Source of the DNA: Salinisphaera sp.
Lineage (GTDB): Bacteria > Pseudomonadota > Gammaproteobacteria > Nevskiales > Salinisphaeraceae
Assembly: GCF_002729955.1 (NCBI RefSeq)
Contig: NZ_PBYA01000021.1
Location: forward strand, 1-64,000
Reading direction: 5' to 3'
DNA length: 64,000 bases
Below the pieces are notes generated by a model. That model saw only the letters and a program-made list of their open reading frames with translations. It was not told where the DNA came from and did no database searches. This document shows positions 34,243 to 42,969 of the stretch, one piece after another (positions within the stretch are counted from its first letter, which is position 1; each line of letters begins with the position of its first letter). The translations under genes were made by a program, and so were the position numbers.

Positions 34243-35970
34243 TTAGGGGTGCTCGGCGGCGGACGCGTCCTGGCGGAGACGCAGCAGCAGATCGGCGATC
34301 AGGCGCTGATCGTGACGACCGGCGAACGTCGTCTTTACGACACGGCGGAGCGCTTCGCGGTCATCACCACGCCGGGCCACGATCAACGGCAGCTCGGAAT
34401 CCCGCGCCGACGGACTGCCGTGCCAGGAATGATAAAGCGGCGCGAAATAATAACGCCGCGCAGGGTCGTCACGATCGCCATTATGCGCCACCAGGATCAG
34501 ATCGCCGGCCCGATCGCCGTGCGTACCCACCGTCAGGTCGTGCAGGCGCTGCGGCATATCCACATAGTTCGGATGCGGATGTTCGACCAGATAGTCGGCG
34601 ATCGGCTGGCTCTGGCCATGGCCGGTATAGACCTCGAATACCTGTTCCGCATCGCTGTCGGAGGCCGCGGTACGGATCAGGATCATGTCCAGCGTGCCCT
34701 GCATCTCGGGCACGAGCAGACCGTCTTCGTTGTTGCGATAAAACGCCTCGGCCGCGGTCTCGATATCCTCGGCGCGAGCGGGTTGTGTCCAGTCGCAGGG
34801 GGTATCGCGGGTGGCACAGGTGGTGCGATCGGCCACGTACACGTAGGCCAGCGCGCCCTGGTAGGCGATCACCGCATCGAAGAACACATCGTCATCGACG
34901 TCCAGGGTATACGGCCGCAGGGTGAAGCCGGCGGCTTCGAGCACGTTGGGCGGCTCGCCTTCGCCATCGGTGGACAGCGAGTGTGCGTCGTCGTGCAGCA
35001 CACCGGTATGGCCATGGTCCGAGGTAATCACGATATAGCGATCGTCGAGTTCGCCCGCCTCTTCCAGCGCTTCGTAAAGGTCGGCCATCATCGGCTCAAG
35101 GCCCTTCTTCAGATAGTCGCGGCGCGAGACGTCGGGGTCGGCATCGGTGATATGGGCATAGTGATCCAGACCCGGCAGATAGATCGTGATCACATCGGCG
35201 GCCGGCTCGTCCTCGATGAGGTCCTGCATGTTCTCGATGACCTCGGCATCCAGCTCCTCGAACAGCGATAACGACTGCGCGCCGGTGAGCTGGCCGGCCA
35301 CATGTTCGGCGAACAAACTCTGGAAGGCATCCAGCATGGCCGTACGGTCGGTGAGGATCAGCCGATCTGCGCCGCGATAGAACTGGTGCATGCCCACCCA
35401 GATACGCACACCCGGATCGGTTTCGCGCAGGCGTTCATAGATCGTGGGCACTTCCAGCAGATCATTCGCATAGCCCTCGGTATAAATCTTGAATACCTGC
35501 GTGGCTTCGGGAATCGTCACCGGCACGGGCGCGGCGTATTCTCCGGTCGCACGAATAAAGTATTCGTTGCCAGCCACGCCATGCTCGGCCGGATTGGCGC
35601 CGGTGACCGTGGTCGCCCAGGAGACAGCCGTGGACGACGGCAGCACGCTCACCACCGATTCCTCGAACCAGGCATGGGCAAAATCGTTGCTGGCGTCGTC
35701 GCCGAGCAGGCGTGCCATCTCCGGCAGCTCGCCGGCGCGCAGCATGTCGTAGAGCAACGGCCGATCGATGCCGTCGATCGCCACCAGCAGGATTTTGGGC
35801 GCGTCATGCGCTGCCGGGCGTTCGTCGGCATCGGTTGCGCGCAGTTCGACCTGTTCGCCGGCGACCCAGAACTGGGCGGCCTGCCAGACGCAGCCGCTGA
35901 TCAACACAGCCGCGCAAACACTCGATACCCGCGTTGCAAGACGAACCCGCCGTCTGGTTGCTGTGCCCAC
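34243..35970 (-). CDS. Alkaline-phosphatase-fold phosphodiesterase lipoprotein
   Basis: This 575-aa protein belongs to the nucleotide pyrophosphatase/phosphodiesterase branch of the alkaline phosphatase superfamily. An N-terminal signal ends in a lipobox (VLISGC), so it is probably a lipoprotein exposed to the periplasm. Metal and nucleophile motifs are LLVAIDGIDRPLLYDML (Asp), SSTAVSWATTVTGANPAEHG (Ser/Thr nucleophile region), LPGLDHYAH, TSDHGHTG and LYHSWHGSP. It should hydrolyse phosphodiesters or phosphonates, but the substrate is not evident. Two Cys in the ADRTTCATRDTPCD loop could form a disulfide. It is followed by the DUF3253 gene and is divergent from the lpxO-like gene. Confidence 0.85.
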   Translation of the reverse strand: MGTATRRRVRLATRVSSVCAAVLISGCVWQAAQFWVAGEQVELRATDADERPAAHDAPKILLVAIDGIDRPLLYDMLRAGELPEMARLLGDDASNDFAHAWFEESVVSVLPSSTAVSWATTVTGANPAEHGVAGNEYFIRATGEYAAPVPVTIPEATQVFKIYTEGYANDLLEVPTIYERLRETDPGVRIWVGMHQFYRGADRLILTDRTAMLDAFQSLFAEHVAGQLTGAQSLSLFEELDAEVIENMQDLIEDEPAADVITIYLPGLDHYAHITDADPDVSRRDYLKKGLEPMMADLYEALEEAGELDDRYIVITSDHGHTGVLHDDAHSLSTDGEGEPPNVLEAAGFTLRPYTLDVDDDVFFDAVIAYQGALAYVYVADRTTCATRDTPCDWTQPARAEDIETAAEAFYRNNEDGLLVPEMQGTLDMILIRTAASDSDAEQVFEVYTGHGQSQPIADYLVEHPHPNYVDMPQRLHDLTVGTHGDRAGDLILVAHNGDRDDPARRYYFAPLYHSWHGSPSARDSELPLIVARRGDDREALRRVVKTTFAGRHDQRLIADLLLRLRQDASAAEHP

Positions 35971-36226
35971 GCTCTGGCTCCCTGTTCCTTAACGACCCTG
36001 TTGTTGCCGGCGGCGCGAATCGGGGCGTCCAATATTGCGCATGCAAGATAACCGAAATTACATGGCGAGGCCGCACTTTCGCTCGACTCCAAGGCCGGCC
36101 GGGCGCAGCGATAAATGGCGTGTACATGCTTGACGCCGTACTAACACGAACGCTTGCAAAGTAACGACTCCTACGAGGCAAGTGGCCGGGCGGGGATCAC
36201 GCCGGGGCCACGTCAGAGGAGTTGTT

Positions 36227-37207
36227 ATGCCCTTATTGTGGATGTTCGCGGGCCTGCTGGTCTTCGTGACCGGCTCCATGTTCTATGTGTACCGTCTTCG
36301 CGGCAACGTGCGATACGACAGTTTCAAGCAGTATCTGCGCAAGGGCTGGCCCATCTTCAGCCCGCTCAACTGCCTTCTGTACCTGTTCACCGAGCCCCGG
36401 GCACAAAAGCCGATCGCCGACACGACGCGTTTCCCCGAACTGGACGTGATTCAGCGCAACTGGCCGGTGATTCGTGAAGAAGCCCTCGCCCTGTATCACA
36501 GCGATGCCTTCGAAGACACCCAGGCCACCGACTCGGCGGCCTATTACGACATCGGCTTTCGCACCTTCTACAAGTACGGCTGGCGCAAGTTCTATCTGCG
36601 CTGGTACGGCACCACGCATAATTCGGCCAAGCGCCTGTGCCCACAGACCACGCGCCTGCTCGAAAGCGTTTCCTGCGTGAACGGTGCCATGTTCTCGGTG
36701 CTGCCGGCCGGTTCCAAGCTGACGCGGCATGCCGACCCGGCGGCCTGTTCGTTGCGCTATCACCTGGGTCTGGCCACGCCCAACGACGACGCCTGCTATA
36801 TCAACATCGACGGTCAGGATTATTCCTGGCGTGACGGCAACGATCTGCTGTTCGACGAAACCTATCTGCATTACGCCCATAACGATGCCGAACAGGATCG
36901 CGTAATCCTGATGTGCGATGTCGAGCGCCCGACGCGCGTGGTGGGCCCGGTCGTGAATTTCTTCTACAAGGCGATCATGCGGGCCACGCTCGTGCCCAAT
37001 ACCGCCGAAGACAAACGCGGCCTGGCCAACCGGGTATTCGCCAGTCTGGCGCCCGTGTTGGCGAACACGCGCGAACTCAAGCATACGCATCCGGCGCGCT
37101 ATACCACGATCAAGTACTGCGTGAACGCCTCTCTGGTCGTGCTGGCCTCGGGCCTGCTGCTCGGCGCCTGCATGGCGGTCTATTCCGTAGGCAAGGCGCT
37201 GACCTGA
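36227..37207 (+). CDS. lpxO: LpxO-like aspartyl/asparaginyl beta-hydroxylase (lipid A hydroxylase type)
   Basis: This 326-aa protein has one membrane helix at each end (about residues 1-18 and 300-320) around an AspH-type Fe(II)/2OG domain, the layout of Salmonella LpxO (about 302 aa). LpxO hydroxylates the secondary acyl chain of lipid A at the inner membrane. Visible active-site features are FSVLPAGSKLTRHADPA (iron ligands His and Asp), LRYHLGLATP and DETYLHYAHN. The Arg of DRVILMCDVERP is the usual 2OG ligand. The ATG at 36227 has AGAGGAG 6 bases upstream. An alternative is another membrane-bound AspH-like hydroxylase, but the two-anchor layout favours LpxO. Confidence 0.8.
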   Translation: MPLLWMFAGLLVFVTGSMFYVYRLRGNVRYDSFKQYLRKGWPIFSPLNCLLYLFTEPRAQKPIADTTRFPELDVIQRNWPVIREEALALYHSDAFEDTQATDSAAYYDIGFRTFYKYGWRKFYLRWYGTTHNSAKRLCPQTTRLLESVSCVNGAMFSVLPAGSKLTRHADPAACSLRYHLGLATPNDDACYINIDGQDYSWRDGNDLLFDETYLHYAHNDAEQDRVILMCDVERPTRVVGPVVNFFYKAIMRATLVPNTAEDKRGLANRVFASLAPVLANTRELKHTHPARYTTIKYCVNASLVVLASGLLLGACMAVYSVGKALT

Positions 37208-37457
37208 TCGCGGCATCCGACTTCGGCCGCACCGACGTATGACCCGCGCCATACGGCAGAGCGAACACAGCGACCGCACGGCAGTATCCGGTTGGATTTC
37301 AAATACGGTCATAATGGTCCGTAGACCGCACCGACACGCCTGGCATGGTTTTCGCTAACCAACAGCATGTTGTGAAGGCATACGCCGGGATCGCCGGATC
37401 CAACGGTCGCACCGCCCATCACGGTATAGCGGAGTTCGCGTAGATGAAACGCATCGA

Positions 37458-38552
37458 ATGCTAGAAAGTCTGGATACCCCGGCCGGGCGCTGGGCACTTG
37501 CCCTGTGTACCGGCGCCGTCGCCGCGATTGCCGTCACCATCGTCTATGCCCTGCTGATCAAGGTCGCCTATCGGCTGACGCTTCGGCATACCATCGCCCG
37601 CGAATTCCTGCGCCAGTGCGACAAGTCGGGCGCCGTGGTGGTGTTTTTCCTGACCCTGCAGGCGGTCTGGCATGCCAGCCCGGACGATATTCCCTGGATC
37701 GCGGCCATTCGGCATATGAACAGTCTGTGCCTGATCCTGGCACTGACCTGGGCGGCCCTCTGCGCGATCACGGCCATCGGCGATCTCATCGTCAGCCTGA
37801 ACCCGGCCGTGGAAGGCCGGCACCACTCGGCGCGCAAGCTCGAAACCCAGGCCCGCTTTCTCACCCGCGGGCTGACGGTGTTGGTGGCGATCATCGGTAT
37901 TTCCACCGCGCTGATGACCTTTCCCTCGATCCGCCAGCTGGGCACCAGCCTGCTGGCCTCTGCCGGCATCGGCGGCCTGATCATCGGTTTTGCCGCCCGG
38001 CCGGTGCTGTCGAACCTGCTCGCGGGCTTGCAGATCGCGCTGTCGCAGCCGTTTCGTATCGAGGATGTGCTCAAGTTCAAGGACGAATGGTGCTGGGTCG
38101 AGGAAGTGACCATCACCTATGTCGTACTGCGTACCTGGGACCTGCGCCGCCTGGTCGTGCCCCTGCAGTGGTTCATCGAAAACCCCTTCGAGAACTGGAC
38201 CCGCCGTCCCACGAGCCTGATGGGCTCGGTATTCATGTGGCTGGACTACCGCATGCCCGTGCCGCCGCTGCGCGCCGAATTCGAACGCCTGCTCAAGGCC
38301 GACAGCGCCTGGGACGAACTCATTGGCACCACCCAGGTGGTGGACGCCGGCGAGCACGCCATGCAGATACGCTTTCTGATGAGCTCGAACGATTCCATCA
38401 CGCTCTGGCACCTGCGGTGTCGCATGCGCGAGGCACTGCTCGATTTCGTGCAGCGCGACTATCCGGACTACCTGCCGAACGTGCGGGCCCGCATCAACGA
38501 AGACGAAGTACCCGAGCCCTCACGCCCGCCCGCGCCCACGCAAGACGCCTGA
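37458..38552 (+). CDS. MscS-family mechanosensitive channel (2 of 3)
   Basis: This 364-aa MscS-type protein has four N-terminal helices and the pore/beta region QLGTSLLASAGIGGLIIGFA, ARPVLSNLLAGLQIALSQPF and IEDVLKFKDEWCWVEEVTIT. It resembles the larger YbdG/plant MSL-like branch, in which the beta-domain is followed by YVVLRTWDLRRLVVPLQWFI and a MWLDYRMPVPPLRAEFERLL segment. Such proteins often adjust turgor or respond to moderate osmotic shifts more weakly than MscS. The C-terminus is a Pro/Glu-rich tail. It is convergent with the FrnE-like gene, 5 bases apart. Confidence 0.88.
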   Translation: MLESLDTPAGRWALALCTGAVAAIAVTIVYALLIKVAYRLTLRHTIAREFLRQCDKSGAVVVFFLTLQAVWHASPDDIPWIAAIRHMNSLCLILALTWAALCAITAIGDLIVSLNPAVEGRHHSARKLETQARFLTRGLTVLVAIIGISTALMTFPSIRQLGTSLLASAGIGGLIIGFAARPVLSNLLAGLQIALSQPFRIEDVLKFKDEWCWVEEVTITYVVLRTWDLRRLVVPLQWFIENPFENWTRRPTSLMGSVFMWLDYRMPVPPLRAEFERLLKADSAWDELIGTTQVVDAGEHAMQIRFLMSSNDSITLWHLRCRMREALLDFVQRDYPDYLPNVRARINEDEVPEPSRPPAPTQDA

Positions 38553-38557
38553 TCGGA

Positions 38558-39214
38558 TCACGCCTGCTCGACCTGCTCGGCCGCGATCTGGCGCAGGGCA
38601 TCGGCCAGCGTCGCCGGCGGCTGGGCACCGGCCAGCAGATACTTGTGGGCAACCACGAACGAGGGTACCGACGTCACACCCAGCGACTGCCAGTAGCCGA
38701 CTTCGCGCTCGACCTGCTCGGCATAGGCTTCGCCGGCAACGATTTCGCGGATATGCGCGCCGTCGAGCCCCAGCGATTCGCCGATCGTGGCCAGCAGCTC
38801 GGCGTCGGTCGGGTTTTCGGCGCGGCCGAAGTAGGCCTCGAACAGCGCCCGGTTGAACGCGCCATCGCAGCCCTGTTCCTTGGCGTACGCCAGCACGCGA
38901 TGCGTGGCGAAGGTATTCCAGGAGCGCCGCTCGAGCGCCTTTTCGAAGTTCAGCCCGAGTTCGTGGGCCGCGCTGGTGATTTCGTGCTGCGAGGCTTTCA
39001 TATCGGCCTCGCTACGCCCGTATTTCGCACTCAGGTGTTCCAGAATATCCCGGCCCTCTGCCGGCACGTCCGGGTTGAGTAGAAACGGGTGCCATTCGAC
39101 TTCGACCGCGAGGTCGTCATCCAGCAGCGCCAGCGCCTGCTGCAGGCGCGCATCGCCGATCGCACACCAGGGACAGACCACGTCGGACACCAGATCGATC
39201 TTGAGCGTTTGCAT
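38558..39214 (-). CDS. FrnE-like DsbA-family oxidoreductase
   Basis: This 218-aa DsbA-fold protein has the active site VVCPWCAIG (Cys14, Cys17), a CPWC variant typical of FrnE/polyketide-type cytosolic members. There is no signal peptide. The helical insert (SAHELGLNFEKALERRSWNT) and the cis-Pro loop TSVPSFVV are as expected. FrnE of Deinococcus acts as a disulfide isomerase in stress tolerance, and others act in polyketide pathways; the precise role here is unknown. The gene is on the opposite strand from the MscS gene before it. Confidence 0.88.
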   Translation of the reverse strand: MQTLKIDLVSDVVCPWCAIGDARLQQALALLDDDLAVEVEWHPFLLNPDVPAEGRDILEHLSAKYGRSEADMKASQHEITSAAHELGLNFEKALERRSWNTFATHRVLAYAKEQGCDGAFNRALFEAYFGRAENPTDAELLATIGESLGLDGAHIREIVAGEAYAEQVEREVGYWQSLGVTSVPSFVVAHKYLLAGAQPPATLADALRQIAAEQVEQA

Positions 39215-39301
39215 CGCTCGGCTCGTGACAGGATTGATAACTCGATAGTGCCGTTGATTACGCCCGTTTCAAGCAGTACCGGCCGAGCGCGATCGCCGCG
39301 G

Positions 39302-39952
39302 CTAACCGCGGCGCCGGCCGGGGGCGTTGTCGTCGGGCGCATCCGATGCCGCCGCACTCTGCTGGAACTGGACCGCCATGGTGAGCGCGCTTTCACAAAA
39401 CGCCATGACCCGCTCGAAATCGGCCTGGGGCAGCTGGCGGGCGGCCTCGTTGCCGCGATAGATATTCATCCACTGGCGGTCACGTTCGACCATGCCCGGC
39501 AATCGCCCCACGCCCCAGTCCTCGGCCAGGGCCCACAGACGCGGGTTGAAGCCGCGCACCAGCTGAATCAGAAACGGAATCGGATCGTTGCGGGCCAAAA
39601 GCGACGTCAGCCGCAGGATCAGATCGAAGGATACCGTCGCCGAGCCCTGCTCCATGGCCTGGAGCACGGTCTTGTCCTCCAGGTCCAGGGCGTTGGCCAG
39701 CTCATCGAGCGACAGGCCCGCGGTCTGGCGGGCATCCTGAATCGCCTCGCCGGCGCGCTTCATCCAGGCGCGCTGTTCGTCGGACAGCAGCCGACGCTGG
39801 GCCCGATCGAGAATGATCGTACGCCCGATATCAAGCGTCAGCCCGCCCACGCGGCGGGTGAGCGCGCCCAGCGCCTTCTTCGACAGGCTGCCACTCAGGC
39901 TCGCGAACTGACCCAACAGATTGCTGCGTGCGCTTTCACCTTTGTCTGCCAT
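39302..39952 (-). CDS. XRE-like helix-turn-helix regulator
   Basis: This 216-aa protein has a helix-turn-helix of the XRE/Cro type at about residues 64-120 (RAGEAIQDARQTAGLSLDEL, ANALDLEDKTVLQAMEQG). The N-terminal 60 residues are basic and partly helical (SKKALGALTRRVGGLTLDIG). The C-terminal part (PIPFLIQLVRGFNPRLWALA, QWMNIYRGNEAARQLPQADF, AFCESALTMAVQFQQ) looks like a ligand or oligomerisation domain and recalls DNA-binding proteins that precede membrane-associated stress genes. No target can be deduced. It stands alone between FrnE and the UdgX gene. Confidence 0.75.
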   Translation of the reverse strand: MADKGESARSNLLGQFASLSGSLSKKALGALTRRVGGLTLDIGRTIILDRAQRRLLSDEQRAWMKRAGEAIQDARQTAGLSLDELANALDLEDKTVLQAMEQGSATVSFDLILRLTSLLARNDPIPFLIQLVRGFNPRLWALAEDWGVGRLPGMVERDRQWMNIYRGNEAARQLPQADFERVMAFCESALTMAVQFQQSAAASDAPDDNAPGRRRG

Positions 39953-40112
39953 ACGATTCGACCATCCGCGGCTGTATTGCAGCGCTGATCATGCACGCCT
40001 GGCCTGCGGTTCGCGAGTCGAACCGAGCGCGTTGCCGATTCATCGGGCCAACCGGGCGCGCCATTCGACGTTTAGGCGCTCGCTACGAAACGCGGGACTT
40101 TCGACCCTCGAA

Positions 40113-41606
40113 TCAGGCCCAATCCACGGCCATGGCCAGATCGGCAACAAAACGCGCGTATTCGCTATGGTTCGCCGCAGCCGCGCCGCGGCGCAGCAGA
40201 TAGGAGGGATGCACGGTCAGCAGATAGCGTCGGCCCTCATGGTCGATGAACCGTCCGCGATCACGGGTTACACGCACGTCGGCACCCAGCAGCGCGCGAC
40301 CGGCGGTCGCCCCCAGGCAGATCACGAGCTCCGGCGCGACCAGGCCGATCTCGGTATCCAACCACGGCCGGCAGGCCATGACTTCGGTTTCGCTCGGCGT
40401 GGCATGCAGGCGCGTCTTGCCGCGCGGGCTGAACTTGAAATGCTTGACCGCGTTGGTCAGATAGACCCGCTCACGCCCAAGCCCCGCCGCCGCCAGCGCA
40501 CGGTCGAGCAGCTGGCCGGCCGGGCCGACGAACGGCCGACCGGCGAGATCTTCCTGATCGCCCGGCTGCTCGCCCACGAGCATGACGCGGGCGTTGGCCG
40601 GCCCTTCCCCGAACACCGTCTGGGTGGCGGGTTGCCACAACGGGCAGCCGCGACAGGTTTCGGCCTGTAACGCCACCCGTTCGAGCGAGGCGGGGGCGCT
40701 GGCTTCAATCGCCGCGGCGTTATCGGCATCCGGGCTCGCGGGGCGCGGCCCACAGCGCAGCTCGTCGCTGTCCCTGCGGTTGGCCTCCATGGCCTGAACA
40801 CGCCGATCGGCATCGCGCAGCAGCGAGGGAATGAGATGCGCTTCGGGCATGTTCTTCCAGTACTTCTGCGGCATTTCCGACTGCATCGCGCGAATCTTGA
40901 CGCGTGCAGGGTTGAATATGCTGCGGTAATAGGTCTGCCAGGCGGCCTCCAGCCGATCGCCCTCGGGGGCGGCCGATTTGTCGGTGGCCGGCGAAAACCA
41001 TACCTCGCCACCGCCTTCCCAGTGCGCGCAGCCGACCGGGGTGAGAATCGACCAGCGCATGTTGGCAAAACGGCGTTTGAAAAAGCCGCTCACGTACTCG
41101 ACGATGAAGTGCTCGGGCTCGAACCAGGCCACATAGCGCGGCTCGGTATCGGCCGCCCCCGGCTCGTCGACTTCGCGAAAACGCACGAACGCCTTCATCT
41201 TGTGCACGTCGCGCCGTACGGCTTTGGCATAGGCGGTAAAGCGCACCACGTCGCGATCGCCGCTGAGCTGCAACAGATGGCGTTCGCCGTGGGTCAGCCG
41301 CCACAGCAGGCGATACAAAAGCGCCCAGCGATCGTCGCTGTGGTGACAGGCCACCGCACGAGCCTGATCGACAAAGGCCTTGGGCACGCGCTGTACCGGT
41401 CGGGCGGACGGCTTATGTTCAGCCGCCGAGGCCTTCGTGTCGTGTCGCCGTGCCGCGGGCTGCCACCAGACATGCGCCGGCGGCGTCTGGTCGGCCAGCA
41501 ACTGGCGGGCCTGTGCCTGCCAGCCGGCGAAATCCGGCGAAAACCTCGCGACGACCTGATCCTCGGCGGTCGACGCGCAGTCGAATAGCGATACCTGAAA
41601 ACTCAT
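40113..41606 (-). CDS. udgX: DUF4130-UdgX fusion: uracil-DNA-crosslinking glycosylase
   Basis: This 497-aa protein fuses an N-terminal DUF4130 domain (about 1-255; WALLYRLLWRLTHGERHLLQ, MKAFVRFREV, FRRFANMRWSILTP-like) to a family-4-like uracil-DNA glycosylase of the UdgX group (about 305-497). UdgX features are GEQPGDQEDLAGRPFVGPAG, the loop RGKTRLHATPSE with His401 (the residue that covalently traps the deoxyribose after uracil release), and VHPSYLLRR. Cys318, Cys321, Cys412 and Cys430 are the likely [4Fe-4S] ligands. It abuts the radical SAM gene upstream with no gap. Together they form the known UdgX/'UDG-linked radical SAM' repair pair. Confidence 0.93.
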   Translation of the reverse strand: MSFQVSLFDCASTAEDQVVARFSPDFAGWQAQARQLLADQTPPAHVWWQPAARRHDTKASAAEHKPSARPVQRVPKAFVDQARAVACHHSDDRWALLYRLLWRLTHGERHLLQLSGDRDVVRFTAYAKAVRRDVHKMKAFVRFREVDEPGAADTEPRYVAWFEPEHFIVEYVSGFFKRRFANMRWSILTPVGCAHWEGGGEVWFSPATDKSAAPEGDRLEAAWQTYYRSIFNPARVKIRAMQSEMPQKYWKNMPEAHLIPSLLRDADRRVQAMEANRRDSDELRCGPRPASPDADNAAAIEASAPASLERVALQAETCRGCPLWQPATQTVFGEGPANARVMLVGEQPGDQEDLAGRPFVGPAGQLLDRALAAAGLGRERVYLTNAVKHFKFSPRGKTRLHATPSETEVMACRPWLDTEIGLVAPELVICLGATAGRALLGADVRVTRDRGRFIDHEGRRYLLTVHPSYLLRRGAAAANHSEYARFVADLAMAVDWA

Positions 41607-42884
41607 CTAGAAATCGAAGGCCTGTTGCGCGGCGCGGGCGGGCGCAAAACGTGCACGCAGCGCGGCACTGGGCGCTTCGGACAGGGCCGGCCAGTGATTG
41701 GCGCAAACCACGAACGGCATGGCTTTCTTGACGCCCGCCTTCAATGCCACGAGATCTTCGAGGCGTATCTTCTGCCAGCGTCGAATCTTGAGCAGTTTCT
41801 GGACCGACTTCACACCGAGGCCAGGTACCCGCAGTAGCTGCTCGCGCGGGGCACAGTTGAGATCGACCGGAAAATACGCACGGTTGCGCAATGCCCAGGC
41901 CAGCTTTGGATCCACATCGAGATCGAGCATGCCGGCCGCCGGGCTATCGTCTTCTCCGGCCGTGATTTCGTCGTGGCCATAGCCGTAGAAGCGGATCAAC
42001 CAATCCGACTGATACAGCCGGTGTTCGCGCATCAGCGGCGTACGCCGGGCCGGCAGCTTGGCCGAGGCATCGGCGATGGGCGAAAAGGCGGAGAAGTAAA
42101 CCCGCTTGAGCTTGTAGGCGGAATACAGATTGGCCGTGGTCGACAGGATCTGGGCGTCGGTCGAGGGTTCGGCGCCGACGATCATCTGCGTGGACTGGCC
42201 GGCCGGCGCGAACCGGGGCGCGGCGATCCGCCGCGGCGACAGGTTGGAGGCGCGACGCGCCTCGCGACGACTGTCGGCATATTCGTCCTGGCGCGCGCGG
42301 ATACGCGCCATCGACAGCTTGATGGTTCGATGATCCTTTTCCGGGGCGAGATCGGCGAGCGCGATCCGGGTGGGCAGTTCGACGTTGATCGACAGCCGGT
42401 CCGCATAGGTGCCGGCATCGGCCAGCAGCTGGCCATCGGCGTCCGGAATGGTCTTGAGGTGGATATAACCGCGGAAATCGTGGTCGATACGCAGCCGCCG
42501 TGCGACTTCCACCAGCTGGCCCATGGTGTAGTCCGGGCTCTGAATCACCCCCGAACTCAGGAACAGGCCTTCGATATAGTTGCGCTTGTAGAAATCCAGC
42601 GTCAGGCGCACCACTTCGTCGACCGTGAAGCGCGCCCGGGTCACGTTCGAGGAATTACGGTTGATGCAATAGCTGCATTCGTAGACGCAGAAGTTGGTCA
42701 GCAGAATCTTGAGCAGGGAGATGCAGCGCCCGTCCGGCGCATAGGCATGACAAATCCCCGAGCCTTCGCTGGATCCGACCCCCTTGCCACCCAGCGAATG
42801 CCGCGAGCGCGTGCCGCTGGAGGCACAGGAGGCATCGTATTTCGCGGCGTCCGCGAGGATTTCGAGTTTCTTGAGCAGCTCCAT
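41607..42884 (-). CDS. Putative DNA modification/repair radical SAM protein (UdgX partner)
   Basis: This 425-aa radical SAM protein is of the type linked to UDG-superfamily genes. The N-terminus is KLEILADAAKYDASCASSGT, followed by GSGICHAYAPDGRC. The [4Fe-4S] site is CVYECSYC (Cys66, Cys70, Cys73), and other family blocks are FLSSGVIQSPDYTMGQLVEV, GYIHLKTIPDAD, RLSINVELPT and STQMIVGAE. Near the C-terminus a helix-hairpin-helix (REQLLRVPGLGVKSVQKLLK) suggests DNA binding. Its reaction is not established. A near-LexA site lies 2-18 bases before the ATG with no ribosome site visible, so translation may be leaderless. Confidence 0.9.
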   Translation of the reverse strand: MELLKKLEILADAAKYDASCASSGTRSRHSLGGKGVGSSEGSGICHAYAPDGRCISLLKILLTNFCVYECSYCINRNSSNVTRARFTVDEVVRLTLDFYKRNYIEGLFLSSGVIQSPDYTMGQLVEVARRLRIDHDFRGYIHLKTIPDADGQLLADAGTYADRLSINVELPTRIALADLAPEKDHRTIKLSMARIRARQDEYADSRREARRASNLSPRRIAAPRFAPAGQSTQMIVGAEPSTDAQILSTTANLYSAYKLKRVYFSAFSPIADASAKLPARRTPLMREHRLYQSDWLIRFYGYGHDEITAGEDDSPAAGMLDLDVDPKLAWALRNRAYFPVDLNCAPREQLLRVPGLGVKSVQKLLKIRRWQKIRLEDLVALKAGVKKAMPFVVCANHWPALSEAPSAALRARFAPARAAQQAFDF

Positions 42885-42886
42885 AA

Positions 42887-42902
42887 GTGTAACTATATAC
42901 AG
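42887..42902 (-). promoter_or_regulatory. LexA-like operator in front of the radical SAM/udgX operon
   Basis: On the coding strand CTGTATATAGTTACAC matches the gamma-proteobacterial LexA box CTGT-N8-ACAG at all but the last base. It covers a TATAGT -10-like hexamer and ends 2 bases before the ATG at 42884, so a transcript starting there would be almost leaderless. A good -35 is not obvious. The identification is plausible but tentative. Confidence 0.5.
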
Positions 42903-42969
42903 CTACACGCGGTTTGGATTCACCTCCCCGTGGTTTTTTGCCACAACACGCCGCGCGGTCGAACCCGCG

